Assembly (NCBI GenBank): GCA_902494515.1
Contig: CABUTS010000093.1
Span: 1 to 5,816 of the forward strand
DNA from: an uncultured Muribaculaceae bacterium
GTDB taxonomy: Bacteria > Bacteroidota > Bacteroidia > Bacteroidales > Muribaculaceae
Reading direction: 5' to 3'
DNA: 5,816 bases
The position numbers and the translations under genes are program-made. Below are positions 1-5,035 of this stretch, in pieces (within the stretch, counting starts at the first letter, position 1; each line of letters opens with the position of its first letter). Below the pieces are notes generated by a model, which was not told the DNA's origin, did not search any database, and was given only the letters and a program-made list of their open reading frames with translations.

Positions 1-1
1 G

Positions 2-175
2 AAGCTCAACGGCTTCACCCCGGAGCAGCTCAGCGACTACATAACCTCGGCGCAGGCCGAGCGCGAGCCGTTCTACGGCCAGTGCCGCGAATATTTCCCT
101 TCCGACCGCCTGGAGAATGCCGCCGAAATCGAGGCCTCATGCGCCATGTTTCTCAGACGTTTCATCCAGCAATAA
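2..175 (+). CDS. aroK: Shikimate kinase, C-terminal fragment (5' end outside window)
   Basis: An open frame enters from the left edge and ends at TAA 173-175, giving 57 residues that begin KLNGFTPEQL and end FLRRFIQQ. The pattern of a PEQLSDYI-type helix, then REPFYGQC, then a D-x-LEN stretch and a final amphipathic helix resembles the C-terminus of Bacteroidales shikimate kinases as I remember them (R-x-PFY, then a short strand and an E-x-S helix). Shikimate kinase phosphorylates shikimate with ATP in the cytosolic route to chorismate and aromatic amino acids. The P-loop, shikimate-binding arginines and LID lie upstream of the window, so the call rests on the tail alone. The stop is 9 bp before the next start, which suggests an operon. 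It could be another small P-loop kinase, but the REPFY motif makes AroK the best reading. Confidence 0.68.
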   Translation, partial: KLNGFTPEQLSDYITSAQAEREPFYGQCREYFPSDRLENAAEIEASCAMFLRRFIQQ

Positions 176-184
176 ACCACGCTT

Positions 185-1357
185 ATGGATTGCCCGACAC
201 CGTTAGAATCGCCGGTTGAGACCGCCACGTCGCAACGCTCACTGTCAATCGGACTCCCCCGCTGCTGCAACTCCTCGGAGCAGCGCTTCCCGCTGACCCC
301 CGAGGCGGTGGCCGCGCTTGTAGGCCGGGGGTTCCGCGTTGTAATGGAGGCGGGCGCTTCGGCCCATATCCATTACACCGACGCCACATACCAGCGCGCC
401 GGAGCCCGGATCACCTGCCGCCGCGAAACCCTCGAGGCCGACATCGTAATCCACCTCGCCCCTCTGCCCGAGAGCGACGTCGCCTGTCTGCGCCGCGGCG
501 CCCTGCTGCTCAGTCTGGCCAATTTCAGCCGGGCCAACGGAGCTGCCGTAATCCGTAAACTCCTCGACCGCAGGATCATAAACATCGCCATCGACCTCAT
601 CGCCGACAGCGACGGCCACCACCCCTTCGCCGATATCCTCTCGGAAATCGACGGCCGCGCCGCAATGGTGCTCGCCTCCTCGATGATGGCCGACCCGAAG
701 AACGGCAAGGGAATTCTGCTCGGCGGCATCGCCGGGGTGATACCCTGCGAAGTAGTGATTTTGGGGAGCAATCTGGCAGCCTGCGCCGCCGCCCGGAGCG
801 CGATGGGTCTGGGGGCCACGGTCCGGATGTTCGACGACGACATCTACCGCCTGCGCCGGGCCCTGCGCCGCGTCGGCGAGGGGGTAATCGGCTCGTCGGT
901 CCACCCCAACGCTCTGGAAAACGCCGTGCATAGCGCCGACGTCATCATCGCCACCTCCACCCGCTGCCGCGTGGTAATCGACACCGAGGGTGAGCGCATC
1001 ATGAAGAAAGGTGTGCTCGTCTTCGACCTCACCGACGAACCCGGGAAGGCCTTCCCGGCCATGCCGCTCGTGGACCTCGGCGAGCAGGCCCCGGCCAGTG
1101 TGCTGGCAGGGCGCCATTACTGCCACTGCAACGTAGGCTCGACCGTACCCCGCACGGCGGCCATGGCCCTGAGCGACACCTTCCTGACCCTGCTCGAGGA
1201 CATCATCGACAACGAACCCTCGGCGTCGGCAATCCGTCTCACCCCCGGGGTCCAGGAGGCCACGCTGACCTTCCTCGGCCACACCGTCCACCGCCGCTGC
1301 GCCGAAATCGCCGGCACCCGCTACACCGACATCGCTATCCTCCTTTCGCTCAGCTGA
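185..1357 (+). CDS. Divergent alanine dehydrogenase / PntA-family protein, probably catalytically altered
   Basis: This 390-residue protein has the full length and layout of the alanine dehydrogenase / transhydrogenase alpha-subunit family. An N-terminal catalytic lobe starts at SIGLP (21-25) and carries R34-F-P-L-T-P and YTDATYQRAGA (64-74). A Rossmann lobe follows at about 188-330, and the C-terminus returns to the first lobe, ending YTDIAILL. In the true enzyme this family oxidises L-alanine to pyruvate with NAD. Conserved here are R34 (substrate arginine), D217 after the second Rossmann strand, and N316. By remembered alignment, the catalytic lysine is H90, the catalytic histidine is N113, the catalytic Asp is E285 (next to D284), and GxGxxG reads GSNLAA (194-199). 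ATG 185 lies 9 bp after aroK and leaves a roughly 20-residue leader of the kind I recall in Bacteroidales relatives. The family call is firm; alanine dehydrogenase activity is doubtful. Confidence 0.85.
   Translation: MDCPTPLESPVETATSQRSLSIGLPRCCNSSEQRFPLTPEAVAALVGRGFRVVMEAGASAHIHYTDATYQRAGARITCRRETLEADIVIHLAPLPESDVACLRRGALLLSLANFSRANGAAVIRKLLDRRIINIAIDLIADSDGHHPFADILSEIDGRAAMVLASSMMADPKNGKGILLGGIAGVIPCEVVILGSNLAACAAARSAMGLGATVRMFDDDIYRLRRALRRVGEGVIGSSVHPNALENAVHSADVIIATSTRCRVVIDTEGERIMKKGVLVFDLTDEPGKAFPAMPLVDLGEQAPASVLAGRHYCHCNVGSTVPRTAAMALSDTFLTLLEDIIDNEPSASAIRLTPGVQEATLTFLGHTVHRRCAEIAGTRYTDIAILLSLS
1041..1058. repeat. 18-bp perfect palindrome inside the alanine dehydrogenase-like gene
   Basis: The sequence CCGGGAAGGCCTTCCCGG equals its own reverse complement across all 18 positions. 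It lies in the coding sequence for PGKAFP (286-291), next to the position of the catalytic acidic residue. With no spacer, RNA could form a stem only by opening a small central loop, while DNA could form a cruciform or bind a dimeric protein. It may be a chance product of GC-rich codons, and no second copy was noticed in the window. Confidence 0.6.
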
Positions 1358-1401
1358 TTACTCCCGTCCTGGCTCACCTTTATTAATCCGGAAAATTCGT
1401 T

Positions 1402-2052
1402 ATGGCAAAACAGAAATTCTATGTTGTCTGGGAAGGGCGTCAGCCCGGTGTCTACACCAGCTGGGAGGACTGTCAGGAGCAGACCGACGGCTTTCCGGGC
1501 GCCAAATACCGCTCGTTTCCCACTCAGGAGGAGGCCGTGGAGGCTTTCCGCTCGCAGGAGGACGCCGAAACCGAGCTTCTGCTGACCCATATCGCCGTCA
1601 AAAATGCCGAATCGAGGAAAGTGGATTATTCCCGGATTCCCGAAATCAACCTCAACGCCATCGCCGTCGACGGCGCATGCAGCGGCAACCCCGGCATGAT
1701 GGAATACCGCGGCGTTTCCGTAGCCACCGGCCAGGAACTTTTCCATGTCGGCCCGCTCCCCGAGGGCACCAACAATGTAGCTGAGTATCTGGCGATTATC
1801 CACGGACTCGCCTACCTTTTCCAGCGCAACGACACCACCACGGCAATCTACACCGACTCCGCCACAGCCGTAGCGTGGGTGCGCAACCGCGGCTGCCGCA
1901 CGCAGCTCAAGCCCACCGAGGCCAACGCCAAGATTTTCAATCTTATAGCCCGCGCGAACGTCTGGATCCGCTCGCACACCACCCCCAACCCCATCCTGCG
2001 CTGGAACACCTCGCTCTGGGGCGAAATCCCCGCCGACTTCAACCGCAAATAA
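1402..2052 (+). CDS. rnhA: Ribonuclease HI with N-terminal viroplasmin (hybrid-binding) domain
   Basis: RNase HI cuts the RNA strand of RNA-DNA hybrids, removing R-loops and primer remnants in the cytosol. Residues 4-50 (KFYVVWEGRQPGVYTSW..., with the FPGAKYRSFPTQEEA segment) form the small viroplasmin / hybrid-binding domain seen in eukaryotic RNase H1 and in many Bacteroidetes enzymes. Residues about 83-216 are the catalytic domain. D90 (AVDGACSGNPG), E128 (NNVAEYLAI), D152 (YTDSATA) and D212 (GEIPADFNRK) supply the complete DEDD set, so the enzyme should be active. The 32-residue linker (51-82) is rich in acidic residues. ATG 1402 is supported by the characteristic MAKQKFYVVW start and by a weak GGAAAA at 1390-1395. 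The 44-bp gap from the upstream gene shows no clear promoter, so co-transcription is likely. The stop lies 2 bp from the stop of the convergent gene. Confidence 0.96.
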   Translation: MAKQKFYVVWEGRQPGVYTSWEDCQEQTDGFPGAKYRSFPTQEEAVEAFRSQEDAETELLLTHIAVKNAESRKVDYSRIPEINLNAIAVDGACSGNPGMMEYRGVSVATGQELFHVGPLPEGTNNVAEYLAIIHGLAYLFQRNDTTTAIYTDSATAVAWVRNRGCRTQLKPTEANAKIFNLIARANVWIRSHTTPNPILRWNTSLWGEIPADFNRK

Positions 2053-2060
2053 TATTATTT
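2047..2060. repeat. 14-bp AT-only palindrome spanning two convergent stop codons
   Basis: AAATAATATTATTT is a perfect palindrome made of the last Lys codon and TAA of rnhA, a central TA, and the complement of the same Lys-TAA ending of the minus-strand TPR gene. A five-base inverted pair, GCCGA at 2032-2036 and TCGGC at 2069-2073, flanks it. No GC-rich stem followed by a T tract is present, so it is not a standard intrinsic terminator. It may be a weak bidirectional hairpin, or simply the result of both genes ending in AAA TAA. Confidence 0.5.
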
Positions 2061-2789
2061 ATGGTGTTTCGGCCGCAGCTTGTCAAGTAAAGTCTGGACA
2101 TACGGCGTGGCCCGCACCTCCTGAGCGCGCTCCAGATAGCCGAGCGCCAGCCCCCTGTCATTTCCCTGAAGGTAATAATAATTCCCCAGCGCCAGCAGCG
2201 CGTCGTAGTCCGCGGGATTGTCGGCAAGCATCTGTTCATAGGTTTTCACCCCCTCGGCATAATCGCCGCAGAGCATCGCCCCCTGAGCCAGCGACAACAG
2301 GAATCCGCGGTTCTTCGGATCTCCCTGCAGCATAGCCTTGCTGAACTGCACCATCCGGGCGCCGTCGTGGCGATAGGTGTAATAGCGCAGCAGATAGTTG
2401 TCGATCGGGCGCCGCATCCAGGGATATTCCGCGCGGACACGGTGCAGGAAGTCGCCGTAAAGATTCGATTTCCCCAACTCAAAACTCGTGGATCTGACGC
2501 GCGACAGCACCGAGTCGAACGGCACTTTCGCCTGCAGCGCCTTGACCAGCAGGTTCATCTCAGCGACAGTATCCTGCCTGATGGCGTTCGCCACAATCGC
2601 CTTGCCGTAGGTCGCCGGCACGTCGGGCCGCTGCTCGAGCATCTGATAATAGGTCGCGGAGGCCTGGGTCCATTCGTGCTGGTCGAAAAAGCGGTCGGCC
2701 TTCAGCTGCAGGCGCTCATACGTGGCCTGCCCTGAGGCTGTCACACAGAACAGCACCGCGAGAATAATTAGAGTTGAAACGCGTTTCAT
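2055..2789 (-). CDS. Secreted (periplasmic) tetratricopeptide-repeat protein
   Basis: This 244-residue protein begins MKRVSTLIILAVLFCVTASG, a typical signal peptide: basic start, hydrophobic core about 6-15, and a likely signal peptidase I cut after ASG at 20. C15 is preceded by L-F, which does not fit a lipobox, so it is probably soluble in the periplasm. TPR-like helix pairs are visible at about 22-55 (ADRFFDQHEWTQASATYYQM), 162-193 (AQGAMLCGDYAEGVKTYEQM, then NPAD) and 194-227 (ALGNYYYLQGNDRGLALGYLE). The middle region, about 60-160, is probably further degenerate helical repeats. Such proteins act as protein-binding scaffolds; no partner can be named and no enzymatic motif is visible. It is transcribed opposite both neighbours, converging on rnhA and diverging from manC. 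ATG on the complement of 2787-2789 is set by the signal peptide, with AGGA almost touching it. Confidence 0.85.
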   Translation of the reverse strand: MKRVSTLIILAVLFCVTASGQATYERLQLKADRFFDQHEWTQASATYYQMLEQRPDVPATYGKAIVANAIRQDTVAEMNLLVKALQAKVPFDSVLSRVRSTSFELGKSNLYGDFLHRVRAEYPWMRRPIDNYLLRYYTYRHDGARMVQFSKAMLQGDPKNRGFLLSLAQGAMLCGDYAEGVKTYEQMLADNPADYDALLALGNYYYLQGNDRGLALGYLERAQEVRATPYVQTLLDKLRPKHHK

Positions 2790-2931
2790 TTCCTGACAGA
2801 TTATATAGTTATAACGCCTGAACCGGCAGCTTAGTACATTAATTTATAAGCATTTTTACGCATTTCGGGCAAAAAAGTTGCGACATTCGCTTTTTCTTGC
2901 TAACTTAGCACCTGAATTAACACGAAGCATT
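2790..2931. other. Divergent intergenic region, AT-rich
   Basis: These 142 bases separate the minus-strand TPR gene from manC and are clearly more AT-rich than the flanking genes, as expected of a promoter region. The rightward promoter is listed separately. For the leftward gene, reading the minus strand, a TTTTTTG tract (complement of about 2872-2878) is followed about 21 bases later by TATAAATTAATG. A TATAATCTG also lies close to the start codon. Neither fits TAnnTTTG well, so no leftward promoter is called. I see no RNA gene, riboswitch or long inverted repeat here. Confidence 0.6.
2878..2908 (+). promoter_or_regulatory. Bacteroidetes-type promoter for manC (TTG / TAnnTTTG)
   Basis: A -33 TTG at 2878-2880 and a -7 TAACTTAG at 2901-2908 are separated by 20 bases. 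The known primary-sigma consensus in Bacteroides is TTTG or TTG, then about 19-21 bases, then TAnnTTTG; the -7 box here matches five of its six fixed positions. Transcription would start near 2913-2916, leaving a leader of roughly 16-20 bases before ATG 2932 with no Shine-Dalgarno sequence. The call is by pattern only. Confidence 0.62.
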
Positions 2932-4014
2932 ATGATTAACCCACACAGATATTGCGTCATTATGTGCGGCGGCATCGGCAGCCGCTTCTGGCCCTACAGC
3001 CGTGAGTCAAAACCCAAGCAGTTCATCGACTTCCTCGGAACCGGCCGATCGCTGCTCCAGATGAGCTACGACCGCGTGCTCCCCTTCGTCAGCCCCGCCA
3101 ACGTGATGATCGTAACCAACGCCCAGTATTTCGACCTCATCCGCCAGCAGCTCCCCGACGTTCCCGAAGAGAACATACTCCTGGAGCCCGCCCGCCGCAA
3201 CACCGCCCCCTGCATCGCATGGGCAGCATACCACATCGCCGCCAAGGATCCCGAGGCGAGCATCATGGTGGCCCCCTCGGACCACCTCATCACCCGCGAG
3301 AATCTCTTCGAGGAGGCTATCCGCAACGGCTTTGAGTTCGTCGAAGCCAACGACGCCCTCCTCACCCTCGGCATCAAGCCCACCCGCCCCGAAACCGGCT
3401 ACGGCTACATTCAGGTCGGCAAATCCGCCGGCAACGACATTTTCCACGTCAAGACCTTCACCGAGAAGCCCGAGCTCGAGCTCGCCAAGGTGTTCCTCGA
3501 ATCCGGCGAATTCTTCTGGAACTCAGGCATTTTCCTCTGGACCGCCAAGACCATCATACGCGAGCTCCGCAACAACGCCCCCGACATCAGCAACTGCTTC
3601 GACAAGGGTCGCGGCCTCTTCTGCACTCCCGCCGAGAAGCAGTTCATCGCCGAGAACTTCCCCGGTTGCATGGGCATCTCCATCGACTTCGCCGTAATGG
3701 AGAAAGCCAAAAACGTCTACGTCGAATGTGTGAACTTCGGCTGGAACGACCTCGGCACCTGGAGCGCCCTCTACGACAACTCCCCCAAGAACCGCGACGC
3801 CAACGTAACCCAGAACTGCAGTGTCCTGGCCTACAATTCCACCGACAACATCTTTGCCGTCAACGGCGAGAAGCTCGTGGTGGTTTCCGGACTGCAGGGC
3901 TACATCGTGGCCGACGCCGGCGATGTGCTCCTCATCTGCCCCATGAGCGAAGAGCAGCGCATCAAGCAAATGGTGAACGACGCCAAGCTCTCCTTCGGCG
4001 AAAAATACCTGTAA
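2932..4014 (+). CDS. manC: Mannose-1-phosphate guanylyltransferase (GDP-mannose pyrophosphorylase)
   Basis: The enzyme joins mannose-1-phosphate and GTP to GDP-mannose plus pyrophosphate in the cytosol, supplying mannose and, through GDP-fucose, fucose for surface glycans. Its 360 residues are a stand-alone nucleotidyltransferase without the C-terminal phosphomannose isomerase domain of fused ManC/AlgA proteins. Visible motifs are the GTP-binding signature CGGIGSRFWP (12-21) with the PKQF lysine (K29), LLEPARRNTAPCIAWA, the metal-site APSDHLI, TRPETGYGYI, VKTFTEKPE, FFWNSGIFLW, SIDFAVMEKA and GWNDLGTW. C12 stands where relatives usually have Ala or Gly, a mild change. The frame is open back to TTG 2878, but ATG 2932 is chosen because MINPHRYCVIM matches the family start and the promoter occupies the upstream part. 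The next gene begins 6 bp after its stop, so co-transcription is very likely. Confidence 0.95.
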   Translation: MINPHRYCVIMCGGIGSRFWPYSRESKPKQFIDFLGTGRSLLQMSYDRVLPFVSPANVMIVTNAQYFDLIRQQLPDVPEENILLEPARRNTAPCIAWAAYHIAAKDPEASIMVAPSDHLITRENLFEEAIRNGFEFVEANDALLTLGIKPTRPETGYGYIQVGKSAGNDIFHVKTFTEKPELELAKVFLESGEFFWNSGIFLWTAKTIIRELRNNAPDISNCFDKGRGLFCTPAEKQFIAENFPGCMGISIDFAVMEKAKNVYVECVNFGWNDLGTWSALYDNSPKNRDANVTQNCSVLAYNSTDNIFAVNGEKLVVVSGLQGYIVADAGDVLLICPMSEEQRIKQMVNDAKLSFGEKYL

Positions 4015-4020
4015 ACTCAA

Positions 4021-5016
4021 TTGTTAGCCCCTAAGAAAGGAAAATCGCTGACCACAGGGCGGCTCCTGCATCTGATCCGCATCGTTGCAGCGTCGGTTAT
4101 GCTGGCGCTGTCGACCTTGCTTTTCACCGCGGTCAACCACCGGACTGCCGAGGCGCTCCATTGGGTCGGCGCAATCCAGATCTGCCCGCTGGCGCTCTCG
4201 GCGGCCTTCGCCACCCTGGTGGTATGGCTGCTGATCACGCTGATTTTCGGGCGGATATACTGCTCGGCGGTCTGTCCGCTCGGGGCGACAATGGACGTTG
4301 TCAACCGCGCGGCCGACAACGGTTCGCTGCGCCCCGGCCGACGCGTTTTCCACTACGAGGGGGCCAACAACACCCTGCGCTACACGGTGTTGGGCGCCGC
4401 GCTGCTCTGTCTGCTCTGCGGCGTCCCCGTCATCATCCCCTCGTTAGTCGACCCCTACTCCGCCTTCAGCCGCATCTGCTCCGAGGTGGTGCGCCCCGTG
4501 GCGGACCTCGCCGGGGGGCGGCAGGTCGTCGAGGCCTCCTGGCTCGCCTTCGCCATTGCTGTCGCGACCATCGCCGCCGTAGCCTGGTTCAGCTGGCGCA
4601 AGGGGCGCATAATTTGCAACACCGTCTGCCCGGTCGGCACCCTCCTCGGGATGGTCAGCCGCAATTCCATCCTGCATTTCGACATCGACACCGACCTCTG
4701 CACCAGCTGCCGCCGCTGCGAATACACCTGCAAGAGCTCCTGCATCTCCATCGACGACCACACCGTCGACGGCTCGCGCTGCGTAACCTGCTTCCGCTGC
4801 GTCGATGTCTGCCCCGACAACGCAATCCGCTACACCATCCGCCGCAAACGGCTGGCCACCCCGCTGATCCAGCGGATCCAGACCGCCGCCGGCAACGCCT
4901 GCACAGGCCGCCGCGAAGCCCCCTGCGCCGAGGCCTCGAAGCCCCTCGCCGGCGAGCCCTGCGACTTCAGTCCGCTGCCCGCCGAAGCCGCCGGCGGCAG
5001 CAATAAACCATCGTAA
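4021..5016 (+). CDS. Polytopic membrane ferredoxin-like protein with two [4Fe-4S] motifs (NapH/MauN-like)
   Basis: This is a predicted inner-membrane electron-transfer protein. Hydrophobic segments lie at about 17-38, 52-76, 120-141 and 170-190. Two matching loops follow the second and fourth: GRIYC81SAVC85PLG and GRIIC199NTVC203PVG, the CxxxCP signature of the NapH/MauN/CcoG-type family. Two ferredoxin motifs come next, C227-C230-C233-C237 and C254-C257-C260-C264P, each able to hold a [4Fe-4S] cluster. In relatives such proteins pass electrons between quinol or flavoprotein partners and redox enzymes; no partner is encoded here. A tail of about 60 residues adds C294, C302 and C314 in Pro/Ala-rich sequence. 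The start is uncertain: TTG 4021 gives a basic N-terminus before the first membrane segment, while in-frame CTG 4048 follows AAGAAAGGAAA at 4033-4043. ATG 4099 would cut the first segment. Confidence 0.85.
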   Translation: MLAPKKGKSLTTGRLLHLIRIVAASVMLALSTLLFTAVNHRTAEALHWVGAIQICPLALSAAFATLVVWLLITLIFGRIYCSAVCPLGATMDVVNRAADNGSLRPGRRVFHYEGANNTLRYTVLGAALLCLLCGVPVIIPSLVDPYSAFSRICSEVVRPVADLAGGRQVVEASWLAFAIAVATIAAVAWFSWRKGRIICNTVCPVGTLLGMVSRNSILHFDIDTDLCTSCRRCEYTCKSSCISIDDHTVDGSRCVTCFRCVDVCPDNAIRYTIRRKRLATPLIQRIQTAAGNACTGRREAPCAEASKPLAGEPCDFSPLPAEAAGGSNKPS

Positions 5017-5022
5017 TCACTT

Positions 5023-5026
5023 AAGG
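5023..5026 (+). promoter_or_regulatory. Weak Shine-Dalgarno-like AAGG before thyA
   Basis: AAGG lies nine bases before ATG 5036, in the 19-bp gap after the Fe-S protein stop. Most genes here lack such a site, so it supports separate ribosome entry at thyA and the choice of this ATG. Four bases can easily occur by chance. Confidence 0.35.
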
Positions 5027-5035
5027 CTCAACATA

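Noticed and set aside
245..1291. Long minus-strand open frame (348 codons) opposite the alanine dehydrogenase-like gene
   Set aside because: Its Gly/Val/Ala/Asp-rich product has no recognisable motif and mirrors the C-ending codons of the real gene on the other strand.
2790..2870. Leftward promoter for the TPR gene
   Set aside because: The TATAAATTAATG and TATAATCTG candidates do not fit TAnnTTTG with a correctly spaced TTG, so none could be called.
3471..3484. 14-bp palindrome CGAGCTCGAGCTCG in manC
   Set aside because: It arises from alternating GAG and CTC codons for the conserved Glu-Leu-Glu-Leu segment, so it is explained by coding.
3007..4020. Minus-strand open frames (3007-3447 and 3523-4020) and a plus-strand frame (3332-3697) over manC
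   Set aside because: All are out-of-frame images of manC with strongly biased composition; manC itself has intact family motifs throughout.
4987..4998. GCCGCCGGCGGC hairpin near the end of the Fe-S protein gene, considered as a terminator
   Set aside because: It has no T tract after it, has no loop spacer, lies in coding sequence, and thyA follows closely.
4161..5006. 281-codon plus-strand frame overlapping the Fe-S membrane protein
   Set aside because: Its product is an Arg/His/Pro-rich string typical of a shifted GC-rich frame, while the other frame carries the ordered cysteine motifs.
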